Source: Flavobacterium sp. 140616W15 (GTDB lineage: Bacteria > Bacteroidota > Bacteroidia > Flavobacteriales > Flavobacteriaceae). Taken from it: a stretch of 64,000 nt of DNA. A model generated the notes under the pieces. That model made no database searches. It saw only the letters and a program-made list of their open reading frames with translations, and was not told the origin of the DNA. Shown here piece after piece: positions 55,925 to 64,000 of the stretch. Where the stretch lies: positions 1,922,001 through 1,986,000 of the forward strand of contig NZ_CP033068.1 in the NCBI RefSeq assembly GCF_003668995.1, in the 5' to 3' direction. The translations under genes were made by a program, and so were the position numbers. Within the stretch, counting starts at the first letter, position 1. Every line of letters starts with the position of its first letter.

Positions 55925-56551
55925 TTAACTTTCAATTCGTTTTTTTACTATTTCTAAAAGTTCTTCTTTCGTCATAAAAATATTTAAGAAATCTTCTAGG
56001 TTTCCTTCATTGGTAACTTCTCTAAAAAAGACTTCGTGATCGGTACCAAACAATGTGGGATTCTCAGGATTGGGATCAGATAAGCAGATATAATAATTAT
56101 CGGGATAACCATAACTAGAAAAAAGGTAAATAAAATCTGGAGTAGTTTCATTCGTTACCTTAGTTATTTCGCTTAAATCAATATCATCTTCGATAAACTC
56201 ATCATTCCACTCTTCGTAATCTTCTGTACCCTGTTTATAAGGGGTGAAAGGCTGTCCTTCCCAAAACATCTGCCCATAACCTTCAATAGTTAATCGATAA
56301 TATTTTTCGATTATCTTATCATAAAAAGCTTTTGGGTCTTTTTTAAAAAGTTCATGATTTTCGTTAATAAACTCCGAAATTCCATAAATAGGTTCCGAAT
56401 CCTCTGCTTTTTCCCATGGAGTATCAATTGGTCTTTTATAAAGAACAGTATCAAAAGTAATAGACAAAATATCGTTATTCGAAGACAATCCTTTTACTTT
56501 ACTTATGTTCCCTCCTAGTTGTTGAATTCTATCTAAAATTTCTTTTTTCAT
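55925..56551 (-). CDS. Hypothetical acidic protein, SUKH/immunity-like
   Basis: A 208-residue acidic protein (KKEILDRIQQLGGNISKVKG, EGYGQMFWEGQPFTPYK, FIYLFSSYGYPDNYYICLSD, DHEVFFREVTNEGNLEDFLN). The YxxLFSSYGYP and final DFLNIFMTKEEL helix recall SMI1/KNR4 (SUKH) immunity proteins, but I cannot be sure. No signal peptide. Confidence 0.5.
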   Translation of the reverse strand: MKKEILDRIQQLGGNISKVKGLSSNNDILSITFDTVLYKRPIDTPWEKAEDSEPIYGISEFINENHELFKKDPKAFYDKIIEKYYRLTIEGYGQMFWEGQPFTPYKQGTEDYEEWNDEFIEDDIDLSEITKVTNETTPDFIYLFSSYGYPDNYYICLSDPNPENPTLFGTDHEVFFREVTNEGNLEDFLNIFMTKEELLEIVKKRIES

Positions 56552-56725
56552 TTATATCCTTTTTTGCAGACTAATTCTGATAATACATATTCAAAAGTGT
56601 TCTAATCAAAAATAAAGAATTATAATATTCAAAAAATAAATTCCTCGTTTATTCTCTGTTTTTATTCGTTTACCAAAAGATATCGGTTTTGAATATTAAT
56701 AAAACTTAAAATTTCATCTTTGATT

Positions 56726-56756
56726 TTGAATATATGTAGTCAACTACGTATATTTG
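56726..56756 (+). promoter_or_regulatory. Promoter with operator-like palindrome for the GNAT gene
   Basis: TTG at 56726-56728 and TATATTTG at 56749-56756 are 20 nt apart, a textbook Bacteroidota promoter. A palindrome TATATGTAGT-CA-ACTACGTATA (56731-56752, 9 of 10 pairs) overlaps the spacer and -7 box, as expected for a MarR-type repressor site. Confidence 0.55.
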
Positions 56757-56793
56757 CATATAAATTATTTTTTGACAGTATAAAATCAATAAA

Positions 56794-57243
56794 ATGGAGA
56801 CTAAATCAAATCACACTTTGCCCAATATAATCAAAACAGAATTAGTTAATGACAAAGATCAAATAGATCTGGCTTTCTTTATTCGCAGACAAGTTTTTGT
56901 AGAAGAACAGCATGTATCTGTAGAACGCGAATCGATGGATGACAACGAATCGGTTCATTATTTAGCTACTTACAATGAGTTACCAGCTGGTGCAGCCAGA
57001 TACAGAAAGACAGAAAAAGGAACCAAAATTGAGCGCATTGCAGTATTAAAAAACTACAGAGGAAAAGGTATTGGAGAAGCGCTATTACTTAAAATCTTAG
57101 ATGATGTAAAATCAGAAGAAAAAATATACTTACATGCTCAGGTTGTTGCTCAACAATTTTATATAAAGAATGGTTTTAAAGTAACCGACAATTATTTTGT
57201 AGATGCAGGAATCGATCATGTCGAAATGGATTTCATTAAATAA
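56794..57243 (+). CDS. GNAT-family N-acetyltransferase, ElaA-like
   Basis: A 149-residue enzyme: FFIRRQVFVEEQHVSVERES at about 28-47, GAARYRKTEKGTKIERIAVL, then the acetyl-CoA loop NYRGKGIGEALLLKILD and HAQVVAQQFYIKNGFKV. The FIRRxVFVxEQ start is typical of ElaA-like GNATs. Substrate unknown. It has its own well-formed promoter and a strong terminator. Confidence 0.9.
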   Translation: METKSNHTLPNIIKTELVNDKDQIDLAFFIRRQVFVEEQHVSVERESMDDNESVHYLATYNELPAGAARYRKTEKGTKIERIAVLKNYRGKGIGEALLLKILDDVKSEEKIYLHAQVVAQQFYIKNGFKVTDNYFVDAGIDHVEMDFIK

Positions 57244-57264
57244 AACTGATTTTCAGCCAAATAC

Positions 57265-57302
57265 AAAGCCTTCAAAATAGCAATTTTTGAAGGCTTTTTT
57301 AA
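57265..57302 (+). terminator. Rho-independent terminator
   Basis: A 13-bp stem AAAGCCTTCAAAA / TTTTGAAGGCTTT with a 7-nt loop and a T tail, 22 nt after the GNAT stop. Confidence 0.88.
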
Positions 57303-57360
57303 TTAAAATAGAAGTAAATTTGGGAGCGAATTATTTCGTCGAAAATAAACCCGAAAATAT

Positions 57361-58218
57361 ATGTTATTTCTAATATTAAGTATTTTATGCAGTGTGAGTG
57401 TTGGTGTTTTATTTAAAATAGCACGAAAATACAATACCAGCAATACTCAAATTGTGGCTTACAATTATATTTTTGCCTTGTCACTTTGTTATCTGTCATT
57501 CAGCCCAGATATTACTGCAATTTCAGCCGCTGCTCCTTGGAATCTTTATATCGTAATTGGAATTTTATTGCCTTCTATATTTCTATTTTTGGCACTGTCC
57601 ATAAAACATATGGGAATTGTAAAAACAGATGCTGCACAGCGCCTTTCGTTATTTATTCCTATTCTAGCCGCTTGGTTATTATTTAAAGAAGATTTTAATT
57701 TCCTTAAAATCATAGCGCTTTTAATTGCATTGCCTGCCTTATTGCTTATCCTGAATAAACCCACAGAAAAAACGACCAATAAATGGATTTATCCAGCAGT
57801 AGTTCTATTAGGTTTTGGAGTAATTGATATCCTTTTTAAACAAATAGCAACTCATACCGACCTTCCCTACACTACTTCATTGTTTGCTATTTTTACAATC
57901 TCAATGGCTATAATGATAGTAGTTGTTGTTTATGAAACTACTATTAAGAAAGTAAAACTAACTGCAAATAATATCCTTTTTGGCGGACTGGTAGGTATTC
58001 TTAATTTTGGTAATATTCTCTTTTATCTAAAAGCACACAAAGAATTTGCCGAAAATCCTTCGACAGTTTTTGCAGGAATGAACATGGGAGTCATCATTTT
58101 AGGAAGTCTTATTGGTATTTTAATCTTTAAAGAAAAACAATCCAAGATGAATTACCTTGGTCTTTTCTTAGCCTTAATAGCAATAGTTTTAATTGTAATA
58201 TCTCAAAACAGCAAATAA
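57361..58218 (+). CDS. DMT-superfamily (EamA-like) transporter
   Basis: A 285-residue protein with about ten transmembrane helices in two EamA halves (SILCSVSVGVLFKIARKY, TDAAQRLSLFIPILAAWLLFKED; FGVIDILFKQI, VFAGMNMGVIILGSLIGILIFKE, each ending LFKE(D) or IFKEKQ). It probably exports or imports a small metabolite. It ends 4 nt before the DNA glycosylase gene. Confidence 0.9.
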   Translation: MLFLILSILCSVSVGVLFKIARKYNTSNTQIVAYNYIFALSLCYLSFSPDITAISAAAPWNLYIVIGILLPSIFLFLALSIKHMGIVKTDAAQRLSLFIPILAAWLLFKEDFNFLKIIALLIALPALLLILNKPTEKTTNKWIYPAVVLLGFGVIDILFKQIATHTDLPYTTSLFAIFTISMAIMIVVVVYETTIKKVKLTANNILFGGLVGILNFGNILFYLKAHKEFAENPSTVFAGMNMGVIILGSLIGILIFKEKQSKMNYLGLFLALIAIVLIVISQNSK

Positions 58219-58222
58219 TCTA

Positions 58223-58714
58223 ATGGAAAGTTATTCCTTTGAACCTATAGCATCACCAAATGCCACAATTTTAATTCTAGGAACCATGCCTGGAATAAAA
58301 TCTTTGGAATTAGGGCAATACTATGGACATAAACAAAATAACTTTTGGAAATTAGTATTCAGCATTTTTAAAGAAGACATAACAGATGATTATCAAGCTA
58401 AAAAAGAAATTCTTTTAAAAAACAACATTGCTTTATGGGATGTTTTAAAATACTGCGATCGAGTTGGAAGTCTCGATAGCGCCATTAAAAATGAAATCAC
58501 AAACGATTTTGAAGCATTCTTAAAAGAACATTCCGATATTAAAACCATCCTATTTAATGGACAAAAAGCAGCTGCTTTTTTCAAAAAACACATTCCATTA
58601 AGTGATGATTATAAACTAATTACCCTACCCTCTACAAGTCCTGCCAATGCCAGTAAATCATTTGAAATAAAACGTAAGGAATGGGAAGTTATTTTAGAAT
58701 TACAACAGGATTGA
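58223..58714 (+). CDS. DNA-deoxyinosine glycosylase (UDG superfamily)
   Basis: A 163-residue member of the mug/UDG family 6 group with SPNATILILGTMPGIKSLEL, GQYYGHKQNNFWKLVF and a C-terminal LPSTSPANASKSFEIK. GTMPG and SPANA flank the base-binding pocket in this family. It removes deaminated adenine (hypoxanthine) from DNA as the first step of base-excision repair. Four nt from the transporter gene, so the two are probably cotranscribed. Confidence 0.88.
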   Translation: MESYSFEPIASPNATILILGTMPGIKSLELGQYYGHKQNNFWKLVFSIFKEDITDDYQAKKEILLKNNIALWDVLKYCDRVGSLDSAIKNEITNDFEAFLKEHSDIKTILFNGQKAAAFFKKHIPLSDDYKLITLPSTSPANASKSFEIKRKEWEVILELQQD

Positions 58715-58817
58715 TTTCAATAAAAAACACAAAAAAATTAAATTCAAATCTAGAATACGCAACTAAATAATTTTGTTTATTTGCAACAGCCATTTACTTT
58801 TTTGCATCACAACAAAC

Positions 58818-59387
58818 ATGACAGACTATTTCCTTGATAAAGAATACAAAGACATCACTTACAACAGAGATGATCTGAATTTCAAGGATTTTGAATGCTG
58901 TACTTTTAGCAATTGTAATTTCTCAGCCTGTACTTTCTTAGCTGTTACTTTTATCGATTGTATATTTAACAATTGTACTTTTAGCGAAGCCAAAATAAAT
59001 TATGTGGCTTTTAGAACTGCTACTTTTAATGACTGCGAAATTAAAGATGTAAATTTTGCCATGTGCGATAAGCTTATATTCGAAGTAAATTTTAATAATT
59101 GTGTTTTAGATTTTTCGAAGTTTTATACCTTAAAAATAAAAGGAACTTCCTTTACCGATTGCAGTTTAGTAGCTGTAGATTTTATGGCTAGCGATATCAC
59201 AAATGTAGTTTTTGATAATTGCGATTTATACCGCGCCGAATTTGATAAAGCAATTGCAAACAAAGCCGACTTTAAAACCAGTTACAATTATACCATAGAT
59301 CCATCGAGAGTAAAACTTAAAAAAGCAATTTTTGCTTTAAAAGAAGTCAAAGGATTGCTTTTTAAACATGATATTATAGTTAATTAA
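58818..59387 (+). CDS. Pentapeptide-repeat protein, Qnr-like
   Basis: 189 residues from ATG 58818 (MTDYFLDKEYKDITYNRDDL); an upstream frame is less likely. The protein is a run of five-residue repeats with central Phe (FKDFECCTFSNCNFSACTFL and so on) and ends DFKTSYNYTIDPSRVKLKKA, the Qnr-type cap with a C-terminal dimer helix. Qnr proteins mimic DNA and protect gyrase from quinolones; chromosomal relatives have unknown native roles. The repeat is broken near residue 95, at the site of the Qnr loop A. Confidence 0.85.
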   Translation: MTDYFLDKEYKDITYNRDDLNFKDFECCTFSNCNFSACTFLAVTFIDCIFNNCTFSEAKINYVAFRTATFNDCEIKDVNFAMCDKLIFEVNFNNCVLDFSKFYTLKIKGTSFTDCSLVAVDFMASDITNVVFDNCDLYRAEFDKAIANKADFKTSYNYTIDPSRVKLKKAIFALKEVKGLLFKHDIIVN

Positions 59388-59425
59388 TATATTTACCTAT
59401 CTAATATTCAAAACCATATTAAATC

Positions 59426-59950
59426 ATGACCAACCAAGAACATACCATCCGAAATGCTAAAGCAAATGAATTTGAGGAGATCGGAAAATTAATGGTTCTG
59501 GTTTATTCGCAATTAGAAGGTTTTCCAAAAGAATCGGAACAGCCCAATTATTACAAAATGCTTGCTAACATTGGTGACTTAACTACCAAACCCAATACAG
59601 AACTTTTGGTTGCAGTTACTTCTGATGATAAAATAGTTGGTGGCGTAGTTTATTTTGGCGATATGCAATATTATGGTTCAGGAGGAATTGCAACTAAAGA
59701 AAAAAATACTTCAGGTTTTAGATTACTAGCTGTAAATCCGATGAACAGAGAGCAAGGCATTGGCAAGCTCTTAATAAAGGATTGTATTGAAAAAGCAAAA
59801 GAAAAAAAACAGCAACAGTTGATTATCCATTCGACTATGGCAATGCAAACTGCATGGAAAATGTATGAAAGATTAGGTTTTAAAAGATCCAAAGATTTAG
59901 ATTTCATGCAAGGAGAGCTTCCTGTTTTTGGATTTAGACTATTGCTTTAA
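59426..59950 (+). CDS. GNAT-family N-acetyltransferase
   Basis: A 174-residue enzyme: IRNAKANEFEEIGKLMVLVY, then GGVVYFGDMQYYGSGGIATK and the acetyl-CoA loop NPMNREQGIGKLLIKDCIEKA, ending WKMYERLGFKRSKDLDFMQG. The final FGFRLLL closes the sheet. Substrate unknown. It is 38 nt after the pentapeptide gene on the same strand. Confidence 0.9.
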   Translation: MTNQEHTIRNAKANEFEEIGKLMVLVYSQLEGFPKESEQPNYYKMLANIGDLTTKPNTELLVAVTSDDKIVGGVVYFGDMQYYGSGGIATKEKNTSGFRLLAVNPMNREQGIGKLLIKDCIEKAKEKKQQQLIIHSTMAMQTAWKMYERLGFKRSKDLDFMQGELPVFGFRLLL

Positions 59951-60371
59951 ACCTAAAAAAGCATTCCCTAAACACCTAATATGATTTAAATTACGAAATT
60001 ATCTCGTTCTATAAATCACAATTCTTTACTATTCTACTTTTAGCTAAGTCAACATATTTTGCATTTAGCATACCCTAATTCCGTTTTTACAAACAATTAT
60101 ATTCGCATTATGTTAATTATATAACTATTTTTTAAAGTTATATAAAGCAAACCGTATATAAAATACTGACCTTTATCAATATGCTTATAAGCATAACTCA
60201 CACAAATCAATTATTTAAAATACAAACTAAAATAATTTGATTTTTAAAGGCAGCCAATCTTCAATTATAGGAATCTCTAAGAAGGGCATACTTTAGTATA
60301 AACACAAGATTTTTTTACATTTTTTATACTCAGGAAGAATATAAAATAATTTTCACCATTAAAAATATATT
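59951..60371. other. Gene-free stretch upstream of mlaE
   Basis: About 420 nt of AT-rich sequence. It has a TATATTCG-like -7 element near 60100, but no ORF, hairpin terminator or repeat I can support. Confidence 0.4.
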
Positions 60372-61133
60372 ATGCCAACTTTATACTTTAAAAATACATT
60401 TACAGATATAGGTGATGTAACGCTTTTTACTAAAAGGTTCTTCAAGGAAGTATTTATACCTCCTTACGAAACCAAAGAATTTTTTAGGCAATGTTATCTC
60501 ATGGGATATAAATCGTTACCGTTGGTGGCTGTTACAGGCTTTATAATGGGATTAGTACTCACATTACAAACAAGACCTACATTAGCCACTTTTGGAGCAG
60601 AATCATGGTTACCTGGCATGGTCGCTTTATCATTAATTCGAGAAATTGCTCCCGTAATTACAGCATTAATTTGTGCTGGGAAAATTTCATCAGGAATTGG
60701 AGCCGAACTAGGTTCTATGAAAGTAACAGAACAAATAGATGCGATGGAAGTTGCTGCCATAAATCCCTTTAAATATTTAGTAGTTACACGCATTTTGGCG
60801 ACAACGCTAATGGTTCCGATTTTAGTGATTTTTGCAGATGCAATCGGAATATTAGGTGGTTATGTCGGAATAACAATTCATAGTGATGTAAATGCATACC
60901 GATACATCTCGCAAGTTTTTGAATCACTAGACTTTATAGATATCATTCCTGCTACTATTAAAACTTTTTTCTTTGGTTTTTTTATAGGAATGATAGGCTG
61001 TTATAAAGGTTTTAATGCTTCAAATGGTACCGAGAGCGTAGGTAAAGCAGCAAATTCGGCTGTAGTAACCGCATCATTAACCATTTTTATTTTAGATATG
61101 CTCGCAGTACAAATCACAGATTTATTCTTTTAG
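60372..61133 (+). CDS. mlaE: MlaE-type ABC transporter permease
   Basis: A 253-residue permease of the MlaE/YrbE family with about five to six helices. It has YMGYKSLPLVAVTGFIMGLVL-like start, FGAESWLPGMVALSLIREIAPVIT, and the conserved core ELGSMKVTEQIDAMEVAAINPFKYLV. It should carry phospholipid between inner and outer membranes with MlaF and MlaD. Its gene is 1 nt from mlaF. Confidence 0.92.
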   Translation: MPTLYFKNTFTDIGDVTLFTKRFFKEVFIPPYETKEFFRQCYLMGYKSLPLVAVTGFIMGLVLTLQTRPTLATFGAESWLPGMVALSLIREIAPVITALICAGKISSGIGAELGSMKVTEQIDAMEVAAINPFKYLVVTRILATTLMVPILVIFADAIGILGGYVGITIHSDVNAYRYISQVFESLDFIDIIPATIKTFFFGFFIGMIGCYKGFNASNGTESVGKAANSAVVTASLTIFILDMLAVQITDLFF

Positions 61134-61134
61134 T

Positions 61135-61893
61135 ATGAAAACCGAACAAGAAAATATAGTAAAAAAAACTACTCCTAACAAACGAACTCCCGTAATCGAG
61201 ATTAAAGACTTGCATAAGTCTTTTGGCGATAATGATGTTTTAAAAGGGGTAAATCTCACTGTAAACAAAGGGGAAGACTTAGTAATTTTAGGAAGATCTG
61301 GCGAAGGAAAATCTATTACAATAAAATGTATTGTAGGATTGGTAATTCCAGATAAAGGAAATATAAGTGTTTTAGGAGAGGAAATAATTGGATTAAAAAG
61401 AAGTGAACTAAATAAAATAAGAGTCAAAATTGGTTTTCTTTTTCAAAGTGGCGCTTTATATGATTCAATGTCGGTAAGAGAAAATTTAGAATTCACATTA
61501 AAGCGACATTCTAAAGAATTAACAGCGCAGGAAATTGAATCCCAAGTTATGGATGTTCTTGATAGTGTGGGTTTGGAAGATGCTGTAGATAAGATGCCCT
61601 CAGAATTATCTGGCGGTATGCGAAAACGAATTGGTCTTGCCCGTACATTAATTCTAAAACCAGAAATTATTTTATATGATGAACCTACTACTGGACTAGA
61701 CACAATTACATCAAAAGAAATAAGCGAACTAATATTAGATATCAAAAAGAAACGCAAGACAACATCTATAATCATCACACACGATATGTCTTGTGCCAAA
61801 TTAACGGCCGATCGGGTTATGATATTAAAAGATGGCGTAATACATGCCGAAGGAAAATACGAAGAATTAGAAAAAGTGAAGATGAATGGGTAA
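61135..61893 (+). CDS. mlaF: MlaF-type ABC transporter ATP-binding protein
   Basis: A 252-residue ATPase. Walker A GRSGEGKS (53-60, with Glu where Ser or Gly is usual), Q loop FLFQSGALYDSMSV, signature LSGGMRKRIGLAR (158-170), Walker B ILYDEPTTGLD and switch His216. The 'GALYDSMSVxEN' motif is typical of MlaF. It powers the permease encoded just upstream. Confidence 0.93.
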   Translation: MKTEQENIVKKTTPNKRTPVIEIKDLHKSFGDNDVLKGVNLTVNKGEDLVILGRSGEGKSITIKCIVGLVIPDKGNISVLGEEIIGLKRSELNKIRVKIGFLFQSGALYDSMSVRENLEFTLKRHSKELTAQEIESQVMDVLDSVGLEDAVDKMPSELSGGMRKRIGLARTLILKPEIILYDEPTTGLDTITSKEISELILDIKKKRKTTSIIITHDMSCAKLTADRVMILKDGVIHAEGKYEELEKVKMNG

Positions 61894-61930
61894 GATCATT
61901 TTTTATATAAACATTTAACAATAAGAAATT

Positions 61931-62722
61931 ATGAATAAGGAATCTGGATTTAAATGGAAACTAGGAATGTTTGTAACAATAGGTTTAATCCTTTTTATGC
62001 TAACCATTTATTTTATTGGAAAACAACAAAATTTATTTGGTTCGACATTCCATATAACATCGACTTTTAAAACCGTAAGTGGTTTACAAGTGGGTAATAA
62101 CGTGCGTTTCTCAGGAATTAATATAGGTACTGTTGAAGACATACAATTAATAAACGATTCGTCAGTAGTAGTAAAACTGATTATCAAAGATGAAGTCAGA
62201 CAATTTATAAAAACAGATGCCAGAGCCAGTATTGGTTCTGAGGGATTAATGGGAGACAAAGTCCTAACTATTTCTCCAGGTAATAAATCTAACCGAATTA
62301 TTGCTAATGATGGAAAAATAGCCTCTATAGATGCCATCGAAATGGATGACATTATGAAAAGTGTAAAGAAAAGTGTAGATAATGCAGGAATAATATCCGA
62401 GGAGCTTGCCGTATTTACTCATAATATGAATAATGGAGACGGTGCATTATCAAGATTAATGACCGATCCTAAGCTTGCAAACACATTAACTAAAACAATT
62501 ACCAATCTTGAAAGTGGCACGCAGGGATTTAGCCAAAACATGGAAGCAGCCAAAAGTAATTTCCTGTTTAGAGGATATTTCAAAAAAAAGGAAAAAGAAA
62601 AAGAAGAAGCAGATAAAAAAGCTAAGGATGAACATGAAAAATTAGAGAAGGAAAAAGAAAAAGCGAAAGAAAAAGATAAAAAAGAGGAAGCTTCGAAGGA
62701 AAAAGACAATGTAAAAAAATAA
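61931..62722 (+). CDS. mlaD: MlaD/MCE-domain protein
   Basis: A 263-residue protein with one N-terminal transmembrane helix (LGMFVTIGLILFMLTIYFI), an MCE domain (about 38-120: FKTVSGLQVGNNVRFSGINIG and LMGDKVLTISPG), a helical region and a very basic/acidic C-terminal tail (about 217-263) of K/E runs. It should form the periplasmic ring that shuttles lipid for MlaE/MlaF. The tail would reach the outer membrane or bind a partner, which is inference. 37 nt after mlaF. Confidence 0.88.
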   Translation: MNKESGFKWKLGMFVTIGLILFMLTIYFIGKQQNLFGSTFHITSTFKTVSGLQVGNNVRFSGINIGTVEDIQLINDSSVVVKLIIKDEVRQFIKTDARASIGSEGLMGDKVLTISPGNKSNRIIANDGKIASIDAIEMDDIMKSVKKSVDNAGIISEELAVFTHNMNNGDGALSRLMTDPKLANTLTKTITNLESGTQGFSQNMEAAKSNFLFRGYFKKKEKEKEEADKKAKDEHEKLEKEKEKAKEKDKKEEASKEKDNVKK

Positions 62723-62806
62723 TATAGGAAACATTTCTACTTAGGCTTCAAATAAAATTATTAGTTCTAAAAAAAGTAATAATAATTAGTATCAAAAGAT
62801 AATATC

Positions 62807-64000
62807 ATGAAACTACATTCAACCGAAACTTTTTGGCCAATCAAAAATGCTATGGATACAAGTTATCCCTCTTTGAATGCTGATATCAGCACACCAATTT
62901 TAATTATCGGCGGCGGAATTACTGGAGCATTAATAGCCTATAAATTGATAACCGAAGGGAAAAAAGTAACTCTTGTAGATAAACGTGATATCTGTAATGG
63001 CAGTACAGCTGCAAGCACTGCACTATTGTAATATGAAATTGATATTTCTTTACATCAATTAATAGAAAAAAGAGGTTTTGATTGTGCAGTATCTAGTTAT
63101 AAGAATTGTGAAAAAGCAATCTTTGACCTCAAAAAAATAATAGATTCAATAAAAAGTGATTGCCAATTTGAATTTAAAAAGAGTGTTTATTTTTGTTCTG
63201 TAAAAAAAGATATTCCGTTTTTAGAAAGAGAATTTAAAGCACGTAAAGAAAACGGTTTTAAAGTAAAATGGTTAGATGAAATTGAATTAAAAAAACAGGG
63301 AATAAATGCTTTTGCTGCAATAAAATCTGAGTCGGGAGGCGTAATGGATCCCTATAAACTGGCTTATGATCTTTTAAAATATTGCACACAAAAAGGAATG
63401 CAAATATATGACCGCACAAATATCATAGCATTTAAACAGCAAAACGGAAAAACACTTGCCATAACAGAAGATAAGTTCACAATTACAACCGAAAATAGTA
63501 TTCATTGTAGCGGTTATGAAAGTACCCAAACACTTACTGAAAAAGTAGTTGATTTAAAAAGTACTTATGCATTGGCTTCAGAGAGTTTTACAAAAGTCCC
63601 AGAAGTATTTAAGAATGCTATTTATTGGAATACATCAGAACCCTATCTATATTTTCGAGCAACATCCGATAATAGAATTATAATGGGTGGTGGAGATGAA
63701 GAATTTCACAACCCCGAAAAACGGGATAAACTATTACCACGAAAAGAAAGCTACCTTTTAAAACAATTTAAAAAATGCTTTCCAGATATAAATTTCAAAA
63801 TTGATTATTCATGGGCTGGTACCTTTGGAGAAACTCAGGATGCACTGCCCTATTTTGGCAAACCTGATTCTCAAAAAAAGAACATTACGTTTTAGGCTTT
63901 GGCGGAAATGGAATTACTTTTAGTGTAATGGCTATGAATTCTATTATTGCCTCATTAAACGGCACTTCTCACCAAGATTTAGAGTATTATAAATTTAATA
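62807..64000 (+). pseudogene. FAD-dependent oxidoreductase, broken twice and cut by the window edge
   Basis: The N terminus has the dinucleotide motif ILIIGGGITGALIAYKLITE and STAASTALL, then an in-frame TAA at 63029-63031 where CAA (Gln) is expected (ALLQYEIDISLHQL). The same frame continues (FDLKKIIDSIKSDCQFEF, ESGGVMDPYKLAYDL) to a TAG after a seven-A run at 63873-63879; adding one A restores KKEHYVLGFGGNGITFSVMA to the window edge. It is a DadA-like amine oxidoreductase. A point nonsense plus a frameshift argues for real decay. Confidence 0.8.

Overview
The window is AT-rich chromosomal DNA from a member of the Bacteroidota, most likely a Flavobacterium-like species. Evidence: TAnnTTTG-type -7 promoter boxes, few Shine-Dalgarno sites, families typical of the phylum (DUF6377 regulator, TonB-type barrel with CarboxypepD_reg plug, DUF4328, DUF2339, DUF6526) and the palindromic intergenic repeats usual in Flavobacterium. 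I saw no rRNA, tRNA, CRISPR array, transposase or phage gene.

Layout: 0-7 kb holds a DUF4287 gene end, a GNAT enzyme, a DUF1254/DUF1214 lipoprotein, a GH3 glycosidase and a DUF6377 regulator. 7-13.7 kb is a co-directional locus: two-component pair, PepSY-like periplasmic protein, outer-membrane barrel, four-repeat COG4705-like membrane protein and diacylglycerol-kinase-like enzyme. 13.8-24 kb is mixed accessory material (YwqG-like, AraC, PAP2 phosphatase, DUF2199, DoxD-DoxA fusion, VOC protein, DUF1634/TauE pair). 24.3-32 kb is a heavy-metal efflux locus (two-component pair plus CzcCBA-type tripartite pump). 32.2-37.8 kb has an AraC regulator divergent from a ketopantoate-reductase-like gene and a very large DUF2339 membrane protein, frameshifted. 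38.1-45 kb is a TetR-controlled AcrAB-TolC-type multidrug pump with an array of repeated operator-like boxes. 45-52 kb has a Crp/Fnr regulator, small enzymes, and dense repeats including a 192-bp tandem array. 52.3-56.6 kb is an island of small immunity-, toxin- and antitoxin-like genes, several broken. 56.8-64 kb has GNATs, a DMT transporter, a DNA-deoxyinosine glycosylase, a Qnr-like pentapeptide protein, a MlaEFD lipid-transport operon and a broken FAD oxidoreductase.

Three points stand out. (1) Five copies of a 24-bp three-half-site box flank tetR, four of them at 83-89 bp spacing ahead of the pump. (2) A 37-codon ORF between the RND pump gene and its outer-membrane partner aligns without gaps to the partner's signal peptide, with the lipobox Cys changed to Trp. 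(3) At least seven genes are each restored by adding one base to a homopolymer run, meaning either systematic homopolymer undercalling or real decay of accessory genes; one of them also has a point nonsense codon.
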